The notes under the pieces: generated by a model
Told to the model about the DNA's origin: nothing
Databases searched by the model: none
What the model saw: only the letters and a program-made list of their open reading frames with translations
From: Lineus longissimus
Taxonomy: Eukaryota > Nemertea > Pilidiophora > Heteronemertea > Lineidae
NCBI RefSeq assembly: GCF_910592395.1
Contig: NC_088312.1
Coordinates: 16,935,292-16,999,291, forward strand
Length of the DNA stretch: 64,000 bases
Reading direction: 5' to 3'
Made by a program: the position numbers and the translations under genes
Shown here: positions 30,500 to 42,360 of the stretch, in pieces
Position numbering within the stretch: position 1 is the stretch's first letter
How the letters are laid out: every line of letters starts with the position of its first letter

Positions 30500-30533
30500 G
30501 AGCCAGGAAAAACCATTGACGATATTGATTCCT
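30500..30533 (+). CDS. Short linker exon after SET
   Basis: A 34-bp micro-exon between taatttcag and cct|gtaagt. It enters in phase 0 and leaves in phase 1, encoding EPGKTIDDIDS. Support is splice motifs and phase only; it carries no domain. Confidence 0.6.
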
Positions 30534-31411
30534 GTAAGTACAAGTAATAGTTTTGGCATGGTACCCCCAAATAAAGGCCCTAATGAAAAATAATCGGGAT
30601 ATTCAGGGCAACTGCCCCCTATAGAGCTCTAGCTGGGATTTTTGATGCATCCCAAAAATGCATTTTGGCATAGAGAAGTGTAGCATAAGAAACTGGTCTT
30701 CTTGAGAAGCTGATGTGACGAGCATGATCCGAGTGCTGACAACAGTGCATTATTAATATTCAGATAATCAATTCAGCTTTTAAAACAGTTTGGCAAAAGT
30801 GCTTATAATAGAACGTTGTCATAATAGTTGTATTATACAACACAGTCAGCCGGCCACGGGCTGCTTTCAGGTGAATTCTCTGACCACTCTGACGTCATTT
30901 TTTGCTAATCAACATAATTTTAGGTGGCAATTTTGCGTGATTTGGCACAGTTTGGAAATTGCTTGTTATCTCTATCAATCCTGCAAACAACCCATGAAGC
31001 CGCATGGCATAGATTTATATGACCTTAGCATATAGGTAAAGTAAGACGGTGATTAATTTCAATTCGGCGTTTTAAGACGGGGTTGACCCCAAATTTGACA
31101 TAAATTTTTTGAATATTTGTGCTTCTTCACCTGAATAGAAGATGAAAAATATGGTTGTCCAAGTTTGAAAGATCAATTTATCGTTATAAATGGTATCAAT
31201 ATCAACCTCTGTAAAAATGGTATCATACTTTTATCAAACACTTGTTGTGGTGCAAGGTTTTTGAATCGTGCCAGACTCATTTCGATTTCAACTTTCCACC
31301 CCTAAAATCCTGATTGATGACATTATCAAACACTTCTTGTGGTGCAAGGGTTTTGATTCATGCAGTTTGCCTGGTGTGAATATTCTATTCTAGTGGGCTC
31401 TTCACTTTCAG

Positions 31412-31494
31412 GGAGGCTGTTTCTAATCCAGCTCAATCATGACATCAGCCATGCCATTTGCGTTAGCCAACAGGGAGCCGAAGGAGTTGAACAG
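31412..31494 (+). CDS. Linker exon
   Basis: An 83-bp exon between ctttcag and gaacag|gtcagt. It enters in phase 1 and leaves in phase 0, encoding WRLFLIQLNHDISHAICVS followed by QQGAEGVEQ. No domain is recognised. Phase agrees with both neighbours. Confidence 0.55.
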
Positions 31495-31918
31495 GTCAGT
31501 GTCTGACCTTTATTTATTTATAGTCTTTAGTTTTAAAGAGTCAGTAGATTAGAGCCACACTGCTTTGCATTATGCGTAGTCACACTCACAGCGAGCATTT
31601 AAAACTACCCAGAAACATCTGAGCCGAAATCGGGTCACTTATGACTTCTACTTTTTGTCTACTGGCCCATTTACGTTTTGCTGGCAAATCTGCCAAATAT
31701 CGCATTGCATCGTTTTGTTTCGATTCGTTAATGCCAGAAGAGTACGTGGTTCTTGCCTTGCGGGCACAGACCCTCTTTCCCCAACAATGTTCGCAAAGCT
31801 CCCCTTAAATCGTGAATCGCAAATAGCGGGTAAGCTAGGCGATCGTGTTGCTTTATTCACTCATTGTTGCTTCTATAGATCTAAAGCAGTATAACCCTAG
31901 ATGAATACGTGCTTAGTT

Positions 31919-31964
31919 ATCTCCACTGAAGAGAGACTGTGGTAGTCTCGGCTTCAGTGGAGAT
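31919..31964. repeat. Intronic hairpin
   Basis: The 13-bp arm atctccactgaag (31919-31931) is perfectly reverse-complemented at 31952-31964 across a 20-base loop. It lies in the intron between linker exons. Confidence 0.5.
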
Positions 31965-32374
31965 ACCACAGTGCCTCTTCATACCATCCTTCCCGACGAC
32001 CGCAGTCGTCCTCCACCCCACCCTCAACCCTCAAAATTATCATTCCTCTGGATCAGAGAATGTAGTCCGAATGAATCATCCGAATGTCCACAACTCCACT
32101 AATGGTCATGATCAGCTAGCCTGAACACTGACATAAAATTTAAAGTTAAGTCCGAAAAAAAGTAATCTCATAGGCATTGGCAATTATAGCATTTATATGT
32201 TGAAATAAATAAACAAGCACCACAATGTAATATAATCTGTCCGACGTTTCGGTGTATTGAACCTTCTACTGGGAATTATAGCATTTATAGTCAACATTTC
32301 CTCTCCACAAAGCCTATCAAAAGTTGTTAATTCGTTTAGTTTTATAATCATACCTAACCTTTTTGTACTTGCAG

Positions 32375-32488
32375 GCAAAACTCTTTACCAGGAGGACCTT
32401 AAGTATGATAATCCAACAAATAGAAGCAACACCAGAATTTTTAATTGGCCTCGAAAACGTCCCTCAACTCTTGTTAACATTTAACGAG
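32375..32488 (+). CDS. Linker exon, helical
   Basis: A 114-bp exon, phase 0 on both sides, between gtacttgcag and aacgag|gtgagt. It encodes a leucine/isoleucine-rich segment that includes MIIQQIEATPEFLIGLENV and PQLLLTFNE. This is probably a short helical region. No family is recognised. Confidence 0.6.
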
Positions 32489-32926
32489 GTGAGTCATAAA
32501 AGGGCCATTTAGATGGCAGATGAAAGGAATGCATTCAGATCTGATTCTGATGTAAACATAATGAACTGTCTTAAACACACTTCTCGTGCAATAAAGCTTG
32601 AGAGAAGAAGCTACGCTAATGCACCCAGGTAAAACGAATCTGGATTCAGTATCGATTTATGTGCCCATACTAAGGGGTCATGCCCAGTGTTATTTGTTCC
32701 AATCGCAGAGGTTGAACAAAAGGTTTAGCACAAATCAGCCACATGACCCGACCGAACGTCAGAAAATCAATACCGGTAATAAAATTACCAGTTCTGGTAC
32801 TGGTAGACTCCCGCGCTTCATTTAGATTGGAGGATACTCCACTCGACTCCATTCATCATTCCGCAAAGGCTGCAAAATTAAGAAGTTCGAGAAAATTTCT
32901 GGGAAATCCTGTCCTTTCTTTTACAG

Positions 32927-33029
32927 TGTACAAAAAGTCACGATGAAGAAACAAGGAAGAGTGCCGAAATCCTTCTTGTGAAGTTTAAAAAATCAAAGAA
33001 TAGACCGGACAGTAACAATCTGGAGGAAG
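32927..33029 (+). CDS. Basic/acidic linker exon before the exon array
   Basis: A 103-bp exon between tcttttacag and gaag|gtatat. It enters in phase 0 and leaves in phase 1. It encodes CTKSHDEETRKSAEILLVK followed by a Lys-rich stretch and NNLEE. Its phase-1 exit matches the phase-1 entry of every repeat exon downstream, which ties the SET half to the repeat array. Confidence 0.65.
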
Positions 33030-33289
33030 GTATATAAAGATAAAAATATTTTGAACTGTGATTTGTCATGGATGGGACAGTTGCTGCCAGTGCTAAACAC
33101 ATGTAACACTTTGTCAGGCACAATTGATATGCTTTTACAATAGCATATTTATACTTGATAGCCAGTAAATCACAGATGGCAGGCACAAAACGAACACTGT
33201 CTGACACTTAATCAGCGAAACACTATTCTCAGGTTTGCGCAAGTGTTCTCATGTGAGCCTTTTAATACCATGACAAAGGGTCCATCGTT

Positions 33290-33740
33290 AGACATGGGTG
33301 GCACGTTTCAAAAGCCACTGAACTGAAACTTGGTACAAATGTGCCCCTGAATGACCCCTACTCGGAGACCGAACTGCGGCCTTATATGCTTCATAGGTTG
33401 GCCACCAGGGAGCCATCAAATGTCAAAAGTGAAAATGTGCGATATCTCCCTTGATACTTGTTCGAATATTTTGAAAAAATATATGGTACGGTAGTAGGTA
33501 CTTCTAGCAAGGGTACATCACATATCTTTTGGGTTTTTATTTGACCTACTTTTCAAGGTCACTGAGGTCAAAGTCTTCTGAAACAGCAACCTCGTTGGAC
33601 AAAGAGTGTATGTTTTGTGACCACTACCTGACTGTCGCTTCAAACCTCAAACTTGGTACCAGTACAAATGCAGCAGTTATTGTCCATTGGTGATTCTCTC
33701 CTCTTCATGCCATTGTTGGTGTAAGACCATTTCATTTATG
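33290..33740 (-). mobile_element. Fragment of a dispersed element (E2 family)
   Basis: This stretch shares phrases with 47418-48530 and 48840-49250, such as gaaacttggtacaaatgtg, ggtacttctagcaagggtacat and gacctacttttcaaggtcac. Relative to the element at 47418-48530 it reads in reverse. Ends are not defined; it is a degenerate intronic copy. Confidence 0.5.
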
Positions 33741-33761
33741 TAAGATAGGGGGTGATGTATG

Positions 33762-36700
33762 AACACCTATTGTCTCAACTGCTTCAGCTGAGCTCCAGAC
33801 CTTTGTGGCCCTTGTGTTTTAACCATCAATTACCGATATATGCCCCACATTTTGGAAACGCCCAACAAGGAAGGTTTCATTCATTGAAAAATTACCATAA
33901 ATGCTTTGACCATTTCACTGTTTTGTTATTTAGAGTTTATAATATTTTCAGTTGAAAAGCAACCATTGGAAGCCTCTGCTGGCATCTCTGCAGATGATCT
34001 GGACATTAATGGCCCTGATGAGGAGCTGGAAGACACACATGGTGAGTTTGTTTTTGAGTGCTATATTAAGCAGTCAGAGTGGCAAACAGCAGATCCTCTC
34101 TATTTAAAAAAGGACACCTCTGCAACTGAGAAATGCTGTCCTTGATAGGGAGGTGTCCTGATTACAGAAGTCAAGTTGTATATAAATGATTCCATTTGGG
34201 ACCATCACTACTGCCCCTAGTTGTACACAGGACTGACTGTCCTGCTAAGAAAGGTGTCTGCAAAGGGAAGTTCCAATAATTACACCTATTGTCTCAACTG
34301 CTTCAGCTGAGCTCCAGACCTTTGTGGCCCTTGTGTTTTAAACCACCCATTACCGATATATGCCCCACATTTTGGAAATGCCCCACAAGGAAGGTTTCAT
34401 TCATTGAAAAATTACCATAAATGCTTTGACCATTTCACTGTTTTGTTATTTAGAGTTTATAATAATTTCAGTTGAAAAGCAACCATTGGAAGCCTCTGCT
34501 GGCATCTCTGCAGATGATCTGGACATTAATGGCCCTGATGAGGAGCTGGAAGACACACATGGTGAGTTAGTTTTTGAGTGCTATATCAAGCAGTCAGAGT
34601 GGCAAACAACATATCCTCTTTATTTAAAAAAGGACACCTCTGCAACTCAGAAATGCTGTCCTTAATAAGGAGGTGTCCTGATTACAGAAGTCAAGTTGTA
34701 TAGAAATGATTCAATATGGGACCATCACTACTGCCCCTAGTTGTACACAGGACTGACTGTCCTGCTAAGAAAGGTGTCTGCAAAGGGAAGTTCCAATAAT
34801 TACACCTATTGTCTCAACTGCTTCAGCTGAGCTCCAGACCTTTGTGGCCCTTGTGTTTTAAACCACCCATTACCGATATATGCCCCACATTTTAGAAATG
34901 CCCCACAAGGAAGGTTTCATTCATTGAAAAATTACCATAAATGCTTTGACCATTTCATTGATTTGTTATTTAGAGTTTATAATATTTTCAGATGAAAAGC
35001 AACCATTGGAAGCCTCTGCTGGCATCTCTGCAGATGATCTGGACATTAATGGCCCTGATGAGGAGCTGGAAGACACACATGGTGAGTTTGTTTTTGAGTG
35101 CTATATTAAGCAGTCAGAGTGGCAAACAGCAGATCCGCTCTATTTAAAAAAGGACACCTCTGCAACTGAGAAATGCTGTCCTTAATAAGGAGGTGTCCTG
35201 ATTACAGAGGTCAAGTTGTATAGAAATGATTCAATATGGGACCATCACTACTGCCCCTAGTTGTACGCAGGACTGACTGTCCTGCTAAGAAAGGTGTCTG
35301 CAAAGGGAAGTTCCAATAATTACACCTATTGTCTCAACTGCTTCAGCTGAGCTCCAGACCTTTGTGGTCCTTGTGTTTTAAACCACCCATTCCCGGTATA
35401 TGCCCCACATTTTGGAAATGCCCCACAAGGAAGGTTTCATTCATTGAAAAATTACCATAAATGCTTTGACCATTTCACTGTTTTGTTATTTAGAGTTTAT
35501 AATATTTTCAGTTGAAAAGCAACCATTGGAAGCCTCTGCTGGCATCTCTGCAGATGATCTGGACATTAATGGCCCTGATGAGGAGCTGGAAGACACACAT
35601 GGTGAGTTAGTTTTTGAGTGCTATATCAAGCAGTCAGAGTGGCAAACAACATATTCTCTTTATTTAAAAAAGAACAACTCTGCAACTGAGAAATGCTGTC
35701 CTTAATAAGGAGGTGTCCTGATTACAGAGGTCAAGTTGTATAGAAATGATTCAATATGGGACCATCACTACTGCCCCTAGTTGTACACAGGACTGACTGT
35801 CCTGCTAAGAAAGGTGTCTGCAAAGGGAAGTTCCAATAATTACACCTATTGTCTCAACTGCTTCAGCTGAGCTCCAGACCTTTGTGGCCCTTGTGTTTTA
35901 AACCACCCATTACCGATATATGCCCCACATTTTAGAAATGCCCCACAAGGAAGGTTTCATTCATTGAAAAATTACCATAAATGCTTTGACCATTTCATTG
36001 ATTTGTTATTTAGAGTTTATAATATTTTCAGATGAAAAGCAACCATTGGAAGCCTCTGCTGGCATCTCTGCAGATGATCTGGACATTAATGGCCCTGATG
36101 AGGAGCTGGAAGACACACATGGTGAGTTTGTTTTTGAGTGCTATATTAAGCAGTCAGAGTGGCAAACAGCAGATCCTCTCTATTTAAAAAAGGACACCTC
36201 TGCAACTGAGAAATGCTGTCCTTAATAAGGAGGTGTCCTGATTACAGAGGTCAAGTTGTATAGAAATAATTCAATATGGGACCATCACTACTGCCCCTAG
36301 TTGTACGCAGGACTGACTGTCCTGCTAAGAAAGGTGTCTGCAAAGGGAAGTTCCAATAATTACACCTATTGTCTCAACTGCTTCAGCTGAGCTCCAGACC
36401 TTTGTGGTCCTTGTGTTTTAAACCACCCATTACCGATATATGCCCCACATTTTGGAAATGCCCCACAAGGAAGGTTTCATTCATTGAAAAATTACCATAA
36501 ATGCTTTGACCATTTCACTGTTTTGTTATTTAGAGTTTATAATATTTTCAGTTGAAAAGCAACCATTGGAAGCTTCTGCTGGCATCTCTGCAGATGATCT
36601 GGACATTAATGGCCCTGATGAGGAGCTGGAAGACACACATGGTGAGTTAGTTTTTGAGTGCTATATCAAGCAGTCAGAGTGGCAAACAACATATCCTCTT

Positions 36701-37902
36701 TATTTAAAAAAGGACACCTCTGCAACTGAGAAATGCTGTCCTTAATAAGGAGGTGTCCTGATTACAGAGGTCAAGTTGTATAGAAATGATTCAATATGGG
36801 ACCATCACTACTGCCCCTAGTTGTACACAGGACTGACTGTCCTGCTAAGAAAGGTGTCTGCAAAGGGAAGTTCCAATAATTACACCTATTGTCTCAACTG
36901 CTTCAGCTGAGCTCCAGACCTTTGTGGCCCTTGTGTTTTAAACCACCCATTACCGATATATGCCCCACATTTTAGAAATGCCCCACAAGGAAGGTTTCAT
37001 TCATTGAAAAATTACCATAAATGCTTTGACCATTTCATTGATTTGTTATTTAGAGTTTATAATATTTTCAGATGAAAAGCAACCATTGGAAGCCTCTGCT
37101 GGCATCTCTGCAGATGATCTGGACATTAGTGGCCCTGATGAGGAGCTGGAAGACACACATGGTGAGTTTGTTTTTGAGTGCTATATTAAGCAGTCAGAGT
37201 GGCAAACAGCAGATCCTCTCTATTTAAAAAAGGACACCTCTGCAACTGAGAAATGCTGTCCTTAATAAGGAGGTGTCCTGATTACAGAGGTCAAGTTGTA
37301 TAGAAATGATTCAATATGGGACCATCACTACTGCCCCTAGTTGTACACAGGACTGACTGTCCTGCTAAGAAAGGTGTCTGCAAAGGGAAGTTCCAATAAT
37401 TACACCTATTGTCTCAACTGCTTCAGCTGAGCTCCAGACCTTTGTGGTCCTTGTGTTTTAAACCACCCATTACCGATATATGCCCCACATTTTGGAAATG
37501 CCCCACAAGGAAGGTTTCATTCATTGAAAAATTACCATAAATGCTTTGACCATTTCACTGTTTTGTTATTTAGAGTTTATAATATTTTCAGATGAAAAGC
37601 AACCATTGGAATCCTCTGCTGGCATCTCTGCAGATGATCTGGACATTGATGGCCCTGATGAGGAGCTTGAAGACACACATGGTGAGTTTGTTTTTGAGTG
37701 CTATATTAAGCAGTCAGAGTGGCAAACAGCAGATCCTCTCTATTTAAAAAAGGACACCTCTGCAACTGAGAAATGCTGTCCTTGATAGGGAGGTGTCCTG
37801 ATTACAGAAGTCAAGTTGTATAGAAATTATTCAATTTGGGACCATCACTACTGCCCCTAGTAGAGAGGGTGTCCTGCTAAGAGAAGTATCTGCAAAGGGA
37901 AG
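33762..37902 (+). repeat. Eight-copy 520-bp tandem array carrying one exon per copy
   Basis: A 520-bp unit is repeated eight times with no length change; the exons start exactly 520 bp apart. Each unit has an intron 3' end, a 90-bp exon and an intron 5' end. Copies 2, 4 and 6 share ggtgagttag and acatat variants; copies 3, 5 and 7 share tttcattgattt and a D-type exon start. So the last expansion moved in 1040-bp dimers, with copies 1 and 8 as edge hybrids. Introns are almost as conserved as exons, which implies recent amplification or homogenisation. Each intron carries two small inverted repeats (aggacacctc/gaggtgtcct and caggac/gtcctg). Confidence 0.95.
33952..37681 (+). CDS. Eight tandem 90-bp symmetric exons encoding an acidic 30-residue repeat
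   Basis: Exons: 33952-34041, 34472-34561, 34992-35081, 35512-35601, 36032-36121, 36552-36641, 37072-37161 and 37592-37681. Each follows attttca-g (aatttca-g in copy 2) and precedes catg|gtgagt. Each is 90 bp and phase 1 at both ends, so any number can be included or skipped without a frameshift. The encoded unit starts EKQPLEASAGISADD and continues LDINGPDEELEDTH; the split codon gives V (copies 1, 2, 4, 6) or D (3, 5, 7, 8). The unit is strongly acidic and probably disordered. Changes are few: N to S in copy 7, N to D and A to S in copy 8, and silent changes. All eight frames and splice sites are intact. Function is unknown; an acidic spacer or histone-binding tail is speculation. Confidence 0.85.
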
Positions 37903-39766
37903 AATGGTTATCATAGATCTGTGCCTGTGATCACCTTTTCAATCCAAATGTGGTTTAACCTAATTGCCCTAGCCATGTGCCTACATCAACTCTTGCACTT
38001 GCGATGGGTGCTCGCTCATCAGCAAGACTATGAGACATGAAGCAAGCACAGCTCTACTCTGCTTTCTTCTCCAACCTTCTAGATTTTTCCATCATGCCAT
38101 CGGCCAGCACTTAAATGATATATTATATCCATAGGCCTACCAGTATGTATCAGAGAAAAGACAATTGGCCACAAAATTTTGATCTCGCCTCCTGGGCTAG
38201 CCCTTTGTTTACTTAGAAGTTAATTGGACATTCCATTAGGTCTACAGGTATTTTTGTTCGAAGTGGCTATGTACACAGCAGTCTGTCGGCGTCATCATCG
38301 TCCGTCAACAATGATGGTGGCACGTTTGCTTACCTTTGAGCCTAGGAAGTTGAAACTTGGTGTGTGGCTGTCTTATAACAACATGACTTGACATACAAAA
38401 AATCATCGCCAATTGATCTTGATTCCAATTTGTGTTGTCATGGTTACATTCTACCTTGAATTTTAGGGGGTGTAGGCCTTGAATACTGTCTCCCACTTAA
38501 TCATTCCCAGGTGAGCACAATGTCCCCTGGACATTTCATATAACTTCGTGTTACGTGACAACCAGACTAGGGTGTCTTGTAGCACTTCACTTTCTGAAAA
38601 ACGGTATTGCCTTCTTTCCAGACTATACCACCCCATGCTGTGTCATCTCCCCTGATGGATACATCTGTTGTTATAACAATTGTGGGTTCTCAAAGATGTA
38701 TTCCAATTCGTGTCTAGGGCATTGTTGAGGTTGTCATTTCTATTCATCCACCATCAAGAGCTGGACAGTGGTTTTAATGGGTTGGTTACCCCATTCCATC
38801 CATCCATTCCACTTGATATTGTCTACCAGCAAGATTTCCTCAATTCCCTCGTGCACATAACTCACCTTACATTTGCTGAATGGTTTGCTCATCCTCTCTG
38901 TTGCCGTGGCAGGTTCACCGTGGCCTTCAGTCTTTTTTGCCATCAGAATGCTTTTGCACTATTGAGTGATCTGTCTCACCCTAACCAGAGACATTCCTAG
39001 CCAGTGGTGTAAACCTTTTCAAGCTGGAGAATAGATAGCATCTGATTTATTTCCACATGAATCACCAACAATGGAAACTTGGTTGTAGTTTTCACCGCTT
39101 TCATGACCATGTGATCATGTGAAAGCAACAGGTACTTCGATTAATTGGTGAACTCGGCCAGGGGCATCCTGTGTCTGTAGACTAGAGGGAGTTAATCATC
39201 GAGCAAAATGAGTCCACACACTACCTGCTGTCATTACAAAGATACATGGTCAGTCAGTGTATGACCTGGTTCTGGGACGATGAGTATCTGGCAATCTAGT
39301 TTTACATTCAATTTCAAGGGTAGAGATACTGTTTTATGGTTGCTGAATCTTGGCCCCTGACAGAGAGACTTACATTTGGGGCATAGTTCAGGTGTGGGAC
39401 ATATATAAACTGCTAATGCCCCACAATTATGAGCTCCACTTCCATGTATTTACATCTTATGTGCATGTGTTGACCTAAAACTTCCCTGAGAAGGCCCGGA
39501 TCCGAGGATGCCTGGAAAGTGTACCGGGTGCGGTAAAGCAGAAGGTTAGAGCATTGTGCTTGCAAAAGAGTTAAAAGGGAGCAGAGATTGATAATGAATG
39601 GTGGATTTTTGTGCTGGTTAGTTTTGCTGGCAAATATGGCATTATAATGGTTCCCATTTCAGCTAAATGAACTATTTCATTTGCCCATCCTGAGCAATCA
39701 CTCTGCACCTCATTGGGTAATTTTTCTGCACTTGTCTTTTAATCTGTCTTCTTCACTGTATTGCAG
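37903..39766 (+). other. Intron between repeat exons and recombinase exon
   Basis: No exon is recognised. It contains a dispersed-element fragment near 38270-38545 (ending aggtgagcacaatgtcccctggacatttcat), a gccccaca foldback near 39377-39426, and a weak tRNA-like stretch near 39526-39575. A 106-codon open frame at 38680-39000 has no domain and no matching splice sites. Confidence 0.45.
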
Positions 39767-42231
39767 CTAATTGGAATAAAGATAATGAACCTGATGTTGA
39801 AACCTCAATGGATTCTGGACATGCCACAGAGAGTGATGGTTCAACGGTTGGTTACGATGAACATGATGATGACGATGATTCTGTAAAGGATCCTGATTAT
39901 AAGCAGGGACCGAACGATGATTTAACGGACTCGGATGGTGACTCTGAATCTGATACTGTGATCATTGAAAATAGTGCAGATGATGAAGCCATGGACTGCA
40001 ACGAAGCTGATGATCATCATGGGGAGAAACGTAAGGCAAAGAAAAGTGTTCCACGGTACAGAGATGGTAAAAGCGATATAAAGAGACAATGCAGTGACTT
40101 GGAAAATAGTGCAGACAGTGTAGACATGGATTTAAATGAAGCTGCGGAAGATCATGTTGGGGAGGCACTTAAGGCCAAGGTGAAAATGCAGTTTGCACAC
40201 ATAACTGTTCCGCAGCACAGCGATAGCAAAAGTGAAAAGAGAAATTATAGTAAAAGTGACTATTGCCTTTATTGCGAGAGGCGATACCAATCAAAGATTT
40301 CAGTTCACTATCTTGCAGTTCATTGGAATGAATCGGATGTAAAATCAGCACTCATGGCTCCTGTCAAATCTGTTGAAAGAAAAAATGCCCTCCTTCTTTT
40401 GCAGAATAGGGGGAACTTCAAGCACAATGCAAAGTGCATTGAATTGGGTGAGGGAGAATTTGTTGTTTCCAGGCGGCCAAGTGAAAAACGTGACAGAAAA
40501 GCACACGATTTTTTGCCATGTGAATACTGCGTGGGCTTCTTTTTGAAGGATTCTCTATGGCTTCATATGAAAAACTGTCCCATCAGACCACGTGGAGAAC
40601 AACCTGAAACAAACTGTCTCCGAAATGCAAGAATCATGCTTGAACCATTTCTGCGCACATCTTCAACTGACGAAGAAAGTGAAATGATTGATGATCTCAT
40701 CAATGCCATGAAAGAAACCAAATCTAACCCAGGGATTAGAAAGATATGCTTTGATGATCCCTTGATAAGGGAATTTGCTGCATCTGTTCTGAGTAAAGTG
40801 GGTGAAATCGAAGACCAGAGGAGAAAAGATCTCATGAACATTCGCCAAAAGGTGCGATCTCTTGGCAGACTACTGAAAGCCCTTAATGAAGGATTAGGGG
40901 CTCTTCGGAAACCATTAACCTACTTTTTAAGAGCTAGACATTTCAAATTAGTTGTGAAAACTGTTAAGCAGCTTGCAGCAGAGAGTGGTTCCCCACAGCT
41001 TGCGATTGTGCTCGGCCATTACATCAAACAGGCTAATCTTCTTAAGATTAGCTTGGGCATGCGAGAAGACTCGGAGGAAATGCAGCGAGAAGCCAGATGC
41101 TTCAAGGAAGAATATGAAGCTCATTGGAATAATCATGTAGCTTCTGTTAGTGTGAGAAAACAGAAGTTGCTCAAGATCAATAAGTCTGAAAATATTCCTT
41201 CTACAACGGATTTGGTCAGGCTGAAAGACTGGCTCTCCACAGTTATATGCAAAGCCATGCAGAGGACAAACCAATCTAATGATGATCTGAAATGGCTAAG
41301 TCAGCTAGTGTTGACAAGAATTGTCTTGTTTAATAAGCGCAGAGTGAGCGAGGTAGAAGAGTTGAAAGTGAGTGACTTCCTAGGGAGAAAGAGCGAGAAG
41401 GATAATGAAGAAATACTAGCATCTCTTGATGTCAGTGAAAGAGTCCTGGCAAAAAGAATGGCACTGATAGAGGTGAGGGGGAAGAGTACCAGGTCACTTC
41501 GCAAAGTCTTCATCTTACTTTCTCCAGACATGGTAGAACAGATTGAGTATTTGATAAAAAAGAGGAAGATCATCAGCCCATATGTGTTTTCAAGACCGAG
41601 AGAAATTAATTCACCCATAGATGGCTGTGAAGCAATCCGAGTGGTAACGAGCAAATGCCCTATGCTCAGAAATCCAGGGAGTATCCGAACCAGGGGATTA
41701 AGGAAATACATGGCCACCACTGCACAAATAATTGACATGTCCGCCAATGAATTGAAGATGGTAGCAGACCACATGGGCCATAATGTCAACATCCACACTG
41801 ACGTGTACAGATTGCAAAGCTCAGTGCTTGAACGAGCAAAGGTTGCACGTGTTTTGATTGCCATGGAGAATGGTGTCATCAATAAGTTCCAGGGAAAAAA
41901 ACTTGATGCCATTAACATTGAAGAACTTCCTCCCCCGGTTTCCATAAATGATCAGCTGGAAAGAGGTGACCAGTTAGAGAGCAGGGAACTTACTTGTGAT
42001 GATGTCGATGGAAGCAGTCCATTTGATGGAGAACCACAACCAAGCTGCTCAGCTACTGGGGTTGCAGATGATCAGAAGTATGGCAGTCAAAAGAGAAAGA
42101 TGGTTTCCACTGATGACGGCATGTTCAAAACTAAGAGAGCAAGATGGTCTGAAGAAGAAAATGGCATATTGTTCAGGTACATGGATAAATACATGTGGAT
42201 AATTATGCTACTGTTCATTCCTCAATCCTGA
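39767..42231 (+). CDS. Zinc-finger / tyrosine-recombinase exon
   Basis: The acceptor attgcag at 39766 enters in phase 1, matching the repeat exons. Numbering from the in-frame ATG at 39808 gives 807 codons. Residues 1-145 are acidic, with NSAD repeats. A C2H2 finger is C153, C156, H167, H172; a second finger is C2HC type (C238, C241, H253, C257). The C-terminal half reads as a tyrosine recombinase: R512 (RRVSEVEEL), K559, R632 (RGLRKYMAT), H658 (DHMGH) and the nucleophile-like Y667 (TDVYRL). The usual His of the H-x-x-R box is R629. A likely donor, ttcag|gtacat at 42176, would cut off the last 18 residues just after a SANT-like start (RARWSEEENGILF). Otherwise the frame stops at 42231. The family resembles Crypton-like recombinases; whether it still acts on DNA is unknown. 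Confidence 0.85.
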
Positions 42232-42360
42232 CCATAATTCGGGTGAAATCATCGTATGAAAATATTTACCGAAACATGAAGTTTATGCCATGAATGAGGA
42301 TACTCATTGTCATAGCCTCGTTTACAAGTACGAAGTATTTTCCCGCGAATATTCAAAACT

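Noticed and set aside
33762-37902. CRISPR array
   Set aside because: Units are 520 bp with no short repeat/unique spacer alternation, and the genome is eukaryotic.
38680-39000. 106-codon frame in an intron
   Set aside because: No domain and no phase-compatible splice sites.
39526-39575. tRNA gene or tRNA-derived SINE
   Set aside because: An A-box-like stretch (ggttagagcattgtgcttgc) is present, but no B box or cloverleaf can be formed.
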